The notes: generated from the letters alone by a model not told the origin. A stretch of 64,000 nt of DNA from Desulfosporosinus sp. (GCA_003513495.1 DOPM01000033.1:6674-70673), one strand, 5' to 3'; positions 42,151-51,825 are shown, numbered from the stretch's first letter. Made by a program: numbers and translations.

Positions 42151-44169
42151 TTGAAAACCTATGACACTGAACGTCTGCGCAATGTCTGTTTAGTTGGGCA
42201 TGGTGGAGCAGGAAAGACATCCCTTGCGGAAACCTTTCTGTTTAATTCAGGTGCAATTAGTCGTATCGGTAAGGTTACTGAAGGAAACACAGTTTCAGAC
42301 TATCTACCCGAAGAAGTAAAGCACAAAGTGTCGATTAGTACGAGTCTTATTCCTATGGAGTGGCAAGAAGTTAAAGTCAATGTTCTCGATAGTCCAGGAT
42401 ATTTAGATTTTTTGGGAGAGGTTAAGAGTGCCTTGCGCGTGGTTGAATGTGGAGTGCTAGTACTATGCGGTGTAGCAGGGCTTGAGGTTCAGTCAGAAAC
42501 AACTTGGGGTCTTATGGAAGAACAGAAGTTGCCCAAGATTATCTTTATTAATAAACTCGATCGCAAGAATGCCAATTTTGGCAAAGTGATGGAACAACTA
42601 AAAGGTATTTATCCCCAGGCAAGGTTCGCTCCTTTACAATTACCCATTGGTCAAGAGTCAAGTTTCAAAGGACTCATTGATATTGTCGAGAACAAAGTGT
42701 ATGAATATGCAGAGGATGGCAGCGGAAGGTATTCAACCAAAGAAGTTCCGGCAGAGTACGAGGAAGAGACCAAAGGCTTAAGAGAGCAATTAGCCGAAGC
42801 AGTTGCTGAAGCGGATGATGATCTATTAATGAAGTATCTTGAAGGGGAAGAATTAAATAAGGCGGATTTACAAACTGCCTTACGGGAGGCATTAAAACAA
42901 AACCTTGTAATACCCGTGCTGTGTGGTTCGGCTGCGAAAAATATCGGGATAACGAAGATGATGGATTTCTTGGTGGATTTTGCCCCGCCTCCTCAAGTGA
43001 TTTTAGAAAAGGCAGCCTTAGTCTTTAAAACTCTCACGGATCCTTATGTTGGTAAGATGTCCTTCTTCCGAGTTTATGGCGGGAAATTTTCAGCTGAAAC
43101 TATGGTCTACAATTCAAGTCGTGAAGTTGAGGAGAAAATAGGGCAGCCTTTTTATCTAAGAGGGAAAATCCAGGAACCTATTCCTTCAGTGCCTGCCGGA
43201 GATATAGCGGTCGTTGCCAAATTACAAGAGGTTAAAACAGGGGATACACTGTGTGGCAAAGAACAAACGATAGCGCTTCCTGGAATTGATTTTCCAGTGC
43301 CTTCTTTATCTGTGGCTATTGGACCAAAGACTAAAGGAGATGAGGATAAGCTAGGCAACGCTTTAGCACGGTTGATGGAAGAAGATCCAACGGTTACCAT
43401 AAATAAAAACCTAGAGACAAAAGAATTGATTTTAACAGGGCTAGGGGAAATGCAGCTTGAGATTCTTCAGGAAAAGCTAAACCGAAAATTTGGAGTTGAC
43501 GTGACCTTAAGTGTCCCTCGAGTGCCATATCGTGAGACCATCCGTAAGGCAGTTAAAGTCGAAGGCAAGCATAAGAAACAAACGGGCGGGCATGGTCAGT
43601 ATGGGCATGTGTGGATTAACTTAGAGCCTACCGATGGAAGCGAATTTGAGTTTGCTGAGTCGATTTTTGGAGGAGCAGTACCGAAGCAATACATTCCAGC
43701 TGTAGAGAAGGGAATTCGAGAAGCTATGCGGGAAGGAACTATGGTAGGATATCCGGTGACAGACATTAAAGTCACCTTGTGTGACGGATCTTATCATGCC
43801 GTAGATTCGTCAGAGATGGCCTTTAAGCTTGCGGCTATCATAGCCTTTCGCAAAGGAGTTGAGTTAGCTAAACCCACGTTGCTCGAGCCAGTTGTTGAGA
43901 TCGAAGTGTGTGTCCCTGAAGTTTTCATGGGAGATGTCATTGCTGACCTTAATGGAAAACGTGGTAAGGTCTTAGGCATGGATGCCAGTGAAAAAAATCC
44001 AACGATCCGTGCCCATGTACCACAAGCTGAGATGATGCGTTATGCCATTGATTTAAGGAGCCTCACTCAAGGAAGGGGCTCATTTACTATGAAGTTTTTG
44101 CGTTACGAAGAAGTTCCCAGTAAACTTAGTGAAACCTTGATAAGTCAATTAAGAACCGCTAATAATTAA
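42151..44169 (+). CDS. Elongation factor G-like GTPase (EF-G2 type)
   Basis: This 672-residue protein has the EF-G domain order: GTPase (1-275), domains II-III (280-470) and IV-V (475-670). G1 is GHGGAGKTS and G4 is NKLDR. G3 reads DSPGYLDF where EF-G has DTPGHVDF, so the catalytic His is Tyr. The switch I RGIT motif is missing (EEVKHKVSIST). EF-G-2 of Thermus shares this Tyr change. Such paralogues act in special ribosome steps or are not translocases at all. The TTG start follows AAGGAGG. A strong terminator follows. It is not linked to a str operon, so it is a paralogue of the housekeeping factor. Confidence 0.88.
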   Translation: MKTYDTERLRNVCLVGHGGAGKTSLAETFLFNSGAISRIGKVTEGNTVSDYLPEEVKHKVSISTSLIPMEWQEVKVNVLDSPGYLDFLGEVKSALRVVECGVLVLCGVAGLEVQSETTWGLMEEQKLPKIIFINKLDRKNANFGKVMEQLKGIYPQARFAPLQLPIGQESSFKGLIDIVENKVYEYAEDGSGRYSTKEVPAEYEEETKGLREQLAEAVAEADDDLLMKYLEGEELNKADLQTALREALKQNLVIPVLCGSAAKNIGITKMMDFLVDFAPPPQVILEKAALVFKTLTDPYVGKMSFFRVYGGKFSAETMVYNSSREVEEKIGQPFYLRGKIQEPIPSVPAGDIAVVAKLQEVKTGDTLCGKEQTIALPGIDFPVPSLSVAIGPKTKGDEDKLGNALARLMEEDPTVTINKNLETKELILTGLGEMQLEILQEKLNRKFGVDVTLSVPRVPYRETIRKAVKVEGKHKKQTGGHGQYGHVWINLEPTDGSEFEFAESIFGGAVPKQYIPAVEKGIREAMREGTMVGYPVTDIKVTLCDGSYHAVDSSEMAFKLAAIIAFRKGVELAKPTLLEPVVEIEVCVPEVFMGDVIADLNGKRGKVLGMDASEKNPTIRAHVPQAEMMRYAIDLRSLTQGRGSFTMKFLRYEEVPSKLSETLISQLRTANN

Positions 44170-44177
44170 TCAAATTT

Positions 44178-44217
44178 AGAGCTGTAACAAAAATTAGTTT
44201 CTTTTTGTTACAGCTCT
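44178..44217 (+). terminator. Terminator of the EF-G-like gene
   Basis: A perfect 16-bp stem (44178-44193 with 44202-44217) has an 8-nt loop; its A- and T-rich segments lie within the stem. It starts nine bases after the stop codon. Confidence 0.85.
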
Positions 44218-44279
44218 ACGTTTTTAACATATCCTAATTATTGGGATGCAAATAAAGGCAATTGTCCCATGATGTTTGA

Positions 44280-44308
44280 TTGAAGTTAGGTAAAGAGAAT
44301 GATAAAAT
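44280..44308 (+). promoter_or_regulatory. Promoter of the TetR-family gene
   Basis: TTGAAG (44280-44285) and TAAAAT (44303-44308) are 17 bases apart. The predicted start point, near 44315, falls within the operator at 44314-44333. Confidence 0.65.
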
Positions 44309-44313
44309 AGATA

Positions 44314-44333
44314 ATGTTAGTAAGAACTAACAT
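44314..44333. promoter_or_regulatory. Probable TetR operator
   Basis: The 20-bp sequence ATGTTAGTAAGAACTAACAT has perfect 8-bp inverted arms around a 4-nt centre. It covers the predicted transcription start point, 29 bases ahead of the TetR-family gene, so it is the likely autoregulatory site. Confidence 0.72.
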
Positions 44334-44362
44334 CAAGGATAGAACGTGATTGGAGAAGGACT

Positions 44363-44944
44363 ATGAGTACATTGACTACTGAAGACAAGATTATTAATGC
44401 TTCAATTGTCCTCTTCTCTCAAAAGGGGTATACTGCGGTTACAACTAAGGAGATAGCCAAAAAAGCGGGCGTAAGTGAGATGACTCTCTTTAGACACTTT
44501 GAAAGTAAGCATAATTTATTCGAACGGGCTTTTGATCAATTTGTTTGTTCTCCAAAGTTCAGGGCTTTATTTGACAGCTTGGAATGGGACTTAGAAAAAG
44601 ATTTGAATAAGGTGGGTTTTTTCTACCAAGATGTATTGTATAAAAATCGGAAGATTATTTTAATGCATTTAAAGAATGAAGAAGAAAACGCTAACTTTGA
44701 AGCGGAATTATTTAAGCTTCCAAATGAGTTTAAGAAACACTTGTGCTCTTATTTCGAAGAAATGAGAAATAGGGGGGCAATCAGTGAAAATCCAGATACC
44801 TTGGCTGCTAGTTTTTTAGCAACTAATTTTGGCTTATTTTTAACATCTTTAGTTATGAACGAGCTTACTTTTGAAACCGATATTCAAACATGTATTACAA
44901 ATCATGTTAAAATATTTACAAAAGGAATTGCCAGTTATAAATGA
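44363..44944 (+). CDS. TetR/AcrR-family transcriptional regulator
   Basis: This 193-residue repressor has the TetR DNA-binding domain in residues 7-55 (IINASIVLFSQKGYTAVTTKEIAKKAGVSEMTLFRHFESKHNLF). The C-terminal ligand domain is not assignable. Its gene lies 48 bases ahead of the giant activase gene, with no terminator between them, so one promoter with the palindromic operator probably drives both. It therefore likely senses a substrate or product linked to the activase, which I infer from gene order. Confidence 0.9.
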   Translation: MSTLTTEDKIINASIVLFSQKGYTAVTTKEIAKKAGVSEMTLFRHFESKHNLFERAFDQFVCSPKFRALFDSLEWDLEKDLNKVGFFYQDVLYKNRKIILMHLKNEEENANFEAELFKLPNEFKKHLCSYFEEMRNRGAISENPDTLAASFLATNFGLFLTSLVMNELTFETDIQTCITNHVKIFTKGIASYK

Positions 44945-44992
44945 CTTCAAAAATGAATTTTTTTTGAATGTTATGCATAGTGGAGGAAGAAA

Positions 44993-47900
44993 ATGAGTAG
45001 TAGAATTTTAAATATCGGTTTGGACGTAGGTTCTACGACAGTAAAGATCGTTATTTTAGATAACAATAAAAATATTGTTTATAAGAAGTATTTAAGACAT
45101 TTTTCAAATATCAGAAATACGGTTATTTCAGTGCTTAATGATGCCAAAGCAATTATGCAGGGGCATTTAGTGACTCTAATGGTCACAGGCTCTGGTGGCT
45201 ACAATATTTCTCAAACTTTAGAAGTACCCTTTATTCAAGAAGTTATTGCTTGCACAAATGCCATAAGAGTTGTCATTCCAGATACGCACACGGCTATAGA
45301 ACTTGGCGGCGAAGATGCCAAGATCACATATTTGGGTGAATCCGTCGAACAACGAATGAATGGAACCTGTGCCGGAGGGACAGGTGCTTTTATTGATCAG
45401 ATGGCTTCCTTATTGCAAACGGATGCCATGGGATTAAATGAGCTTGCTAAAAGTTATGATCACATTTACCCAATTGCTTCTAGGTGTGGAGTTTTTGCCA
45501 AGACCGATGTACAGCCATTATTAAATGAAGGAGCGGCCAAGGAAGATATTGCGGTGTCTGTTCTTCAAGCTGTTGTCAATCAGACGATTAGCGGGTTGGC
45601 GCAGGGACGACCGATCAATGGAAATGTAGCATTTTTAGGTGGACCTTTACATTTTATGTCTGAGCTAAGACGACGCTTTATTGAAACTCTAAAGTTGGAG
45701 TCTAAGAATGTTATATTTCCTGAGAACTCTCAGTTCTTCGTCGCTATCGGGGCTGCATTGTCTTCAGGAGATATGTCACCGATAACCCTTAAATATTTAT
45801 TTGAAAAAGTACCAGAGATTTTAAAGGTAGACAATTCTGAAAACGAAGAATTAGAGATTTTATTTGCCAACGATGAGGAATATAAACTGTTTAAGCAGAG
45901 ACATTCCTTGCATAAGGTTAGCCGAGTAGAACTAGATGATTATCAAGGTAATGCCTATCTTGGTATTGATGCTGGGTCAACAACTACTAAGGTCGCCCTA
46001 GTCGATGAAAAGGGAAGCTTGTTGTATTCCTATTATGGGAGCAATCTGGGCAAACCTTTAGAATCCACAGTCGAAGCCCTAAAGGGTTTATATGAAAAAT
46101 TAAACCATCGTACTAAAATTGTGAATTCAGCTGTTACAGGATACGGAGAACATCTTATAAAAGCCGCGCTTAAAGTGGATATTGGAGAAATTGAAACTGT
46201 TGCCCATTACACTGCAGCTAACTTTTTTCAACCGGGCGTGGACTTTGTTCTAGATATCGGTGGACAGGACATGAAAAGTTTGGTGGTTCGAGATGGGGTT
46301 ATTGAGTCCATAACCTTAAATGAAGCCTGTTCGTCAGGGTGTGGGTCCTTTGTGGAAACCTTTGCAAACTCTTTAAATCTGGATGTCCAAGAATTTGCTC
46401 AATTAAGCCAAGGATCTAGACATCCTGTGGATCTTGGTACTCGATGTACTGTCTTCATGAACTCTAAAGTAAAACAAGCCCAGAAAGAAGGTGCTGAGAT
46501 TAGCGATATCTCGGCGGGGATATCCATTTCAGTCATCAAGAATGCGTTGTATAAAGTGATCCGTTTAAGAAGTGTTGAAGAACTTGGCCAGAAAATTGTC
46601 GTTCAAGGGGGAACCTTTTATAATGAGGCTGTCCTTCGCGCCTTTGAGAAAATCACCAATAAAGAGGTGGTTCGACCTGATATTGCCGGTATAATGGGGG
46701 CCTTTGGAGCTGCTTTAATTGCCAGAAATCAATACGAAACCGGTTATCAAACAAGTCTTGTGCAAGGGGATGATTTATTCAACTTCATGACGAATACCAA
46801 GATGAAGCGTTGTGGATTGTGTGGCAATAATTGTCTCATAAGTATCAAGCATTTCTCAGGTGGTCATAATTATGTTTCAGGTAACCGGTGTGAACGAGGA
46901 GCTGGTAAGGAGCTTGTTAAACGTCAAATCCCTAACCTTTACGAATACAAGTACAGAAGGGTCTTTAATTATAAGCCTTTAAGCCGAGATCAGGCATCAA
47001 GAGGTACGATTGGAATTCCGAGAGTCTTAAATATTTATGAGGACTATCCATTCTGGTTAACCTTCTTTACAGAACTTGGGTATCAAGTTGTGATTTCTGG
47101 GCGATCCTCAAATCAGATTTATGAGCTTGGCATGGAAACAATTCCTTCTGATTCTGCTTGTTATCCTGCTAAATTAGTTCATGGTCATATTGCTGACTTA
47201 ATTAAAAAAGGGGTAACTAAGCTTTTTTATCCCTGTATTCCTTATACTCGCCAAGAAGATCCAAACGCTGACAATCATTACAATTGTCCTATAGTTACGT
47301 CTTACCCCGAGACGATAAATGCTAATATGGATTGTCTTCGGGAACCAAATGTCAGATTCTACCACCCTTTTTTACCCATTGATCTGCCGCGAAGAATGTT
47401 AAAGCGCCTGGTCGAAGAGTTAAAACCTGAAGGTATACCCAAGCATGAGTTGGCTCGTGCTATGGATAAGGCTTATACTGAGCTAGATCGTTACAAGGAA
47501 GAAGTAAGATTAAAAGGGGAAGAAACTCTCAAATATATTCGAGAGAACAAGATCAAGGGAATCGTCCTTGTAGGCAGACCTTATCATATTGATCCAGAAG
47601 TTAACCACGGTATCCCGGAGATGATAAGTTCCTATGGATTTGCCGTGCTGTCCGAAGATTCCATTCAGCACTTAGGTAATGTCCAAAGACCTTTACGTGT
47701 GGTTGATCAATGGGTGTACCATTCTAGAGAGTATAATGCGGCCAGCTATGTTGCCCAGGAAAAAGACCTAGAGTTGATTCAATTGAACTCCTTTGGATGC
47801 GGACTTGATGCAGTAACCACGGATCAGATTAAAGAGATACTTGATGCCTACGGAAAGATATATACAGTTTTGAAAATTGATGAGATTAATAATTTAGGTG

Positions 47901-49345
47901 CTGCAAGAATACGTGTGCGTTCCTTAATTGCAGCTATCAAAGAACGAGATAAACGAGAGTTCGTTCCTAGTAAACGTTATGATCTGCCGAAGAGGGCCGT
48001 ATTTACTTGGGAAATGAAAAAAACACATACAATTTTAGCCCCCCAAATGTCACCGATTCATTTCCAATTCTTTAAAACAGCCTTTGAGGATGCGGGCTAC
48101 AGAGTCGAATTCCTGCCATCTGTTGACAAATCTGCCATCGATGAGGGATTAAGGTATGTGCATAATGATGCTTGCTATCCTGCGATTATCGTTGTTGGTC
48201 AACTGATGAAAGCATTGAAATCTGGTAAGTATGATATAAACAACACTTCAGTAATAATGACTCAAACGGGTGGTGGATGTCGAGCAACAAACTATATCGC
48301 TTTTATTAGAAAAGCATTAAGAGATGCGAATATGGAACATGTTCCGGTGATTGCCTTAAATACAGGAAATTCATCTAACTTGGAAACGAATCCCGGTTTT
48401 AAATTTACAATTCCTATGTTTAATAAGATCATGCGAGGCTTAATTTATGGGGATCTGCTAATGCGAGTTTTATATAGAGTTCGACCTTATGAAAAATTCC
48501 CAGGGTCTGCCAATCTTCTATATGACTATTGGGTCAAGCGGTGTCAAGTCTCGTTGAAGAGTGGAAGCGGAAAAGAGCATTCAGAGAATATTCGTCAAAT
48601 CGTGGCGGATTTTGATAGCTTGGAACTTTACGAAGATTTAGTTAAACCGAAGGTAGGAGTTGTAGGTGAAATTCTTGTCAAGTTCCATCCTACAGCCAAT
48701 AACAATATTGTAGAGTTATTAGAGGCTGAAGGGGCGGAAGCGGTGGTTCCGGACCTCACCGACTTTCTCTTATATGGCGCTTTTGATAACCGCATTAAGT
48801 ATCGGAAACTTTCAGGTGGTTTCTGGGAGATGGTTTCTGGGTATTTGTCGATTAATAGAATTGAATCTTATCGAAAAGAGATGAAAAAGGCGCTTAAGGC
48901 TAGCAAACGTTTTCAGGCCCCGAAACCTATTGAAGAGATCGCTAAGTATGCGGAAAATCATCTCTCTCTCGCCAATCAGTGCGGCGAAGGCTGGTTTCTA
49001 ACCGGAGAAATGATCGAGTTGATTCGGAGCGGGGTCAGTAACATCGTCTGTCTGCAACCCTTCGCTTGCTTACCGAACCATATAACGGGTAAGGGTATGA
49101 TTAGAGAGATTAGGCGTTCCTACCCCAAAGCAAACATTGCTGCCATAGATTATGACCCTGGGGCAAGTGAAGTTAATCAACTTAATCGGATTAAGCTCAT
49201 GCTCTCAGTAGCACTGGATGATCTCGGTGGGAAGTCGGTTGAAGCTAAACCAACCTTGTTGGATTTGGGGGCTAATTCGGAAGATTGTACTTTGGCGATG
49301 GTTTTGAATGGAGACTCGAATATAATCGAGTGCAAATTGGATTAA
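44993..49345 (+). CDS. Giant acyl-CoA dehydratase activase-like Fe-S ATPase
   Basis: This 1450-residue protein has two BadF/HgdC-type activase domains in tandem (about residues 5-265 and 320-590). Each has a GSTT phosphate motif and the cysteines that hold a bridging [4Fe-4S] cluster: GTCAGGTG with SRCGVFAK in the first and ACSSGCGSF with TRCTVF in the second. A cysteine cluster (CGLCGNNC, near 605) and a DUF2229/HgdB-like region (670-1450) follow. Activases use ATP to send low-potential electrons to 2-hydroxyacyl-CoA dehydratases or benzoyl-CoA reductases. This fused form may be a self-contained enzyme. GGAGGAAG precedes the ATG. It is paired with the TetR gene. The true substrate is not known. 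Confidence 0.85.
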   Translation: MSSRILNIGLDVGSTTVKIVILDNNKNIVYKKYLRHFSNIRNTVISVLNDAKAIMQGHLVTLMVTGSGGYNISQTLEVPFIQEVIACTNAIRVVIPDTHTAIELGGEDAKITYLGESVEQRMNGTCAGGTGAFIDQMASLLQTDAMGLNELAKSYDHIYPIASRCGVFAKTDVQPLLNEGAAKEDIAVSVLQAVVNQTISGLAQGRPINGNVAFLGGPLHFMSELRRRFIETLKLESKNVIFPENSQFFVAIGAALSSGDMSPITLKYLFEKVPEILKVDNSENEELEILFANDEEYKLFKQRHSLHKVSRVELDDYQGNAYLGIDAGSTTTKVALVDEKGSLLYSYYGSNLGKPLESTVEALKGLYEKLNHRTKIVNSAVTGYGEHLIKAALKVDIGEIETVAHYTAANFFQPGVDFVLDIGGQDMKSLVVRDGVIESITLNEACSSGCGSFVETFANSLNLDVQEFAQLSQGSRHPVDLGTRCTVFMNSKVKQAQKEGAEISDISAGISISVIKNALYKVIRLRSVEELGQKIVVQGGTFYNEAVLRAFEKITNKEVVRPDIAGIMGAFGAALIARNQYETGYQTSLVQGDDLFNFMTNTKMKRCGLCGNNCLISIKHFSGGHNYVSGNRCERGAGKELVKRQIPNLYEYKYRRVFNYKPLSRDQASRGTIGIPRVLNIYEDYPFWLTFFTELGYQVVISGRSSNQIYELGMETIPSDSACYPAKLVHGHIADLIKKGVTKLFYPCIPYTRQEDPNADNHYNCPIVTSYPETINANMDCLREPNVRFYHPFLPIDLPRRMLKRLVEELKPEGIPKHELARAMDKAYTELDRYKEEVRLKGEETLKYIRENKIKGIVLVGRPYHIDPEVNHGIPEMISSYGFAVLSEDSIQHLGNVQRPLRVVDQWVYHSREYNAASYVAQEKDLELIQLNSFGCGLDAVTTDQIKEILDAYGKIYTVLKIDEINNLGAARIRVRSLIAAIKERDKREFVPSKRYDLPKRAVFTWEMKKTHTILAPQMSPIHFQFFKTAFEDAGYRVEFLPSVDKSAIDEGLRYVHNDACYPAIIVVGQLMKALKSGKYDINNTSVIMTQTGGGCRATNYIAFIRKALRDANMEHVPVIALNTGNSSNLETNPGFKFTIPMFNKIMRGLIYGDLLMRVLYRVRPYEKFPGSANLLYDYWVKRCQVSLKSGSGKEHSENIRQIVADFDSLELYEDLVKPKVGVVGEILVKFHPTANNNIVELLEAEGAEAVVPDLTDFLLYGAFDNRIKYRKLSGGFWEMVSGYLSINRIESYRKEMKKALKASKRFQAPKPIEEIAKYAENHLSLANQCGEGWFLTGEMIELIRSGVSNIVCLQPFACLPNHITGKGMIREIRRSYPKANIAAIDYDPGASEVNQLNRIKLMLSVALDDLGGKSVEAKPTLLDLGANSEDCTLAMVLNGDSNIIECKLD

Positions 49346-49398
49346 GGGATAAACAGTGCGATTTCTTTAAATAGGGATAATAGACTCTGCAGAATCAT

Positions 49399-49442
49399 AA
49401 AGCCCTCTTCAGTGCAACCAATGGACTGAAGAGGGCTTTGAT
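49399..49442 (+). terminator. Terminator of the activase operon
   Basis: A perfect 15-bp stem (49399-49413 with 49425-49439) has an 11-nt loop and begins 54 bases after the stop codon. Confidence 0.85.
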
Positions 49443-49457
49443 TTAGTAATTCTCTTT

Positions 49458-49562
49458 CATTCTGAACGAAGTAAAGAACCTTGTCATCGGTATGAAAGCA
49501 ACTCAACCGCTATGTCATCCTGAAGGAGGAACGACTGAAGCTTCGCTGCGCTCAGTATGACA
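49458..49562. repeat. Dispersed inverted-repeat element, copy C
   Basis: This is the longest copy. Its left end (49458-49482) matches copy B, its centre (49491-49540) matches copy B in reverse, and its right end (CTTCGCTGCGCTCAGTATGACA) matches copy A. No reading frame is present. Confidence 0.65.
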
Positions 49563-49620
49563 AGTAACTAGATTAACTTAGATAGTAAGGGGGAACCCTA
49601 AACTTATGCTTTCTATACGT

Positions 49621-49650
49621 AAGAAAAACACCGCAATTCCTTGCGGTGTT
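49621..49650 (-). terminator. Terminator of tRNA-Trp
   Basis: AACACCGCAA and TTGCGGTGTT form a perfect 10-bp stem with TTCC loop. On the minus strand it is followed by a T-rich tract; it lies 12 bases beyond the tRNA. Confidence 0.85.
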
Positions 49651-49661
49651 TATTTTTTTCT

Positions 49662-49735
49662 TGGCAGGGGATGAGAGAGTCGAACTCCCACCGACGGTTT
49701 TGGAGACCGCTGTTCTACCATTAAACTAATCCCCT
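49662..49735 (-). tRNA. tRNA-Trp (anticodon CCA)
   Basis: This 74-nt tRNA on the minus strand begins AGGGGAT and ends ATCCCCT followed by an encoded GCCA. The anticodon loop CTCCAAA gives CCA at 49701-49703 (complement), reading UGG. The T-loop GTTCGACTC is canonical. Confidence 0.95.
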
Positions 49736-49942
49736 GTAATTTCAGCAACGAAATGAATTATATCGGAAAAAGATAAATGTGTCAATAAGTAAATTCAAGT
49801 ATTTAAGTTTTTGGAATGTAACCCATTCTGCTAGGCAGGATTTTTAGAGAAAAAACAGAATAGGCTACTATAAACGAACTAATCTCTGATCTCTTTGTTC
49901 TATATAGAACTGTACTATTCAAAGATGGGGGAGGGGTGTTCT

Positions 49943-50770
49943 TTGAGGTCCGATTTACACGTTCATACGCATGAATCTGATGGCTTACTTTCGGTAGAAG
50001 AGGTCATTAAGCTTGCACATAAAAATAACGTTCAAACTTTAGCTATTACGGACCATGAAAGTACCCAAGCAGTTAGTGAAGCTGAAAGTCTGGCAAAAGA
50101 ATTTAATATTAAAGTTATTCCAGGTGTAGAACTGTTAACCAGCTATCAAGGCCATGAGGTTCATCTCCTCGGATATTTCAATAACGTAAATCATCCAGTT
50201 TTACAAGACCGCTTGAAAGAGATTCGGGCTCAGCGCACTGATTTGGCTCATGATATGGTCGAGTGTTTAAAGAGTGGCGGGATTTCGTTAGGTTGGGAAG
50301 ATGTTGAGAAAGAAGTCGGAGCGACCGGAGCCGTAACTAAAGGGCATATTATGAGAGCAATTTATCACCAGAAAAATGGGAGTGGTCAGAAAAATTGGCG
50401 AGAAATTGCAGCTCATTTTCGTCCTGGCGGAGTTGCCCACTTACCCTATCTAAATCATACGTTCGAAGATGCCGTCGATCTTATTTTTTCTTGCGGTGGA
50501 CTACCTGTTGTTGCTCATCCTGGGCTACTTTGGGATCCGCAAATGGTATTCTCTCTCTTAGCCTATCGTCCAATCGGACTTGAAGTATACTATGGATACT
50601 GGGAGAGACAATCAGAACTTATTCAATACTATACTGAAGTCGCCAAGAAATTTGCCATTTTATCAACCGGAGGCAGTGATTATCACGGCCCCTCTGGGTA
50701 TGTAAAGCTCGGTCAAATAGATGTCCCCTATGATAGTGTACAGAAACTAAGATCCTACTTATCAATTTAG
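49943..50770 (+). CDS. PHP-domain phosphoesterase
   Basis: This 275-residue protein has a PHP (polymerase and histidinol phosphatase) domain. The metal site is DLHVHTHESDG at residues 4-14, followed by ITDHES, PGVELLT, the VVAHPGL segment and the closing GGSDYHGP. Free-standing members are often nucleoside 3',5'-bisphosphate or oligoribonucleotide phosphatases (RNase AM/TrpH group). The TTG at 49943 follows GGGGGAGGGG; an ATG-like start at 49895 precedes that site. It appears monocistronic. Confidence 0.88.
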   Translation: MRSDLHVHTHESDGLLSVEEVIKLAHKNNVQTLAITDHESTQAVSEAESLAKEFNIKVIPGVELLTSYQGHEVHLLGYFNNVNHPVLQDRLKEIRAQRTDLAHDMVECLKSGGISLGWEDVEKEVGATGAVTKGHIMRAIYHQKNGSGQKNWREIAAHFRPGGVAHLPYLNHTFEDAVDLIFSCGGLPVVAHPGLLWDPQMVFSLLAYRPIGLEVYYGYWERQSELIQYYTEVAKKFAILSTGGSDYHGPSGYVKLGQIDVPYDSVQKLRSYLSI

Positions 50771-50937
50771 TTTTAGTGCGATTAATTATTTTAGGCTTAA
50801 GAGATCAATTACATCGTTTAGAAAAACTTGCGGCATGCAAATTGTAAATCTTAACAATCATAGTGCAGAGTAAAAGACAATGACTTGGGATAAAATACCC
50901 TCTAAGTGAAAAGAGTTTTCATGTGGAGGGAGAATTT

Positions 50938-51825
50938 ATGCATAATTCACGAGCGGAAATAGATGTTCTGCGGGACATCAAAAACCTTATTCATACACAT
51001 TTTGGGGAAAGTGCCCAAGGAATTCACGTGAAGGTTAAAGGGGATAAAGCAATTATTTGGGGCATTGTTGATAGTCTCGTTGAAAAGGATTTCTTTGGGA
51101 GTAGAATTGGACGAATAGATGGAGTTAGAGAATTAGATAATTCCTTAACAGTGGCTGATGATGGGAATATCAAAGATAAAGACATTGAAAAGGGGATTAT
51201 AGAACGATTTCAAGGGTCAAATTTTGACGAGATTATGCATTTGGGCTGTCGAGTAAGCAAAGGTATTGCCACTCTCCTCGGGCATGTTGAAACCCAGAGC
51301 ACGGAACGCTTGGCTAAACGCTTAGCTTCTCAAGTTCGTGGTGTAAAAGAGATTCGTAGTGAAATTCAGTTCTTAGAAAAAGCTGTGGACGATGCAACTC
51401 TTGTTAATCGTGTAGAAAATGCGCTAGTTGCCTCTCCCTGGGTAGATGCACATGAGATTAAGACAGAGGCTCGCAATGGTTTGATCACTTTATCTGGACT
51501 TGTTGATACACAAGAAGCTATGGAGTGGGCGGTAGAGACCGCTTATCAGGCCCCAGGTGTAAAAGCCGTGGTCAGTGAGATATTGACCCGTCACAGATCA
51601 CAAGGAGAAGACCTATGGTTAACAGAGCAACTGGTTGCTAAGCTTGGTCAACATCGTTTAAATTCTGGTCAAATTCGTGCCTTCGTTCAAAATGGTATTG
51701 CCTTCTTAACCGGGGAAGTATACTCTGAAGAAGATCGAGAATGGGCGGAGAAAATAATTCAACATATCCCAGAGATTCATAATGTCAATAACTCAATCAA
51801 GGTAGCAGCACACTCCATTAAATAG
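50938..51825 (+). CDS. Protein of four BON domains
   Basis: This 295-residue protein is built from four BON domains (about residues 8-72, 78-145, 153-217 and 225-292), each ending in a (V/I)xxVxNxI-like strand such as IHNVNNSIKVAA. BON domains bind phospholipids or polymers and usually occur once or twice in secreted proteins. No signal peptide or lipobox is seen, so this copy should be cytosolic or at the inner face. GGAGGGAG precedes the ATG. A strong terminator follows. The function is unknown. Confidence 0.82.
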   Translation: MHNSRAEIDVLRDIKNLIHTHFGESAQGIHVKVKGDKAIIWGIVDSLVEKDFFGSRIGRIDGVRELDNSLTVADDGNIKDKDIEKGIIERFQGSNFDEIMHLGCRVSKGIATLLGHVETQSTERLAKRLASQVRGVKEIRSEIQFLEKAVDDATLVNRVENALVASPWVDAHEIKTEARNGLITLSGLVDTQEAMEWAVETAYQAPGVKAVVSEILTRHRSQGEDLWLTEQLVAKLGQHRLNSGQIRAFVQNGIAFLTGEVYSEEDREWAEKIIQHIPEIHNVNNSIKVAAHSIK

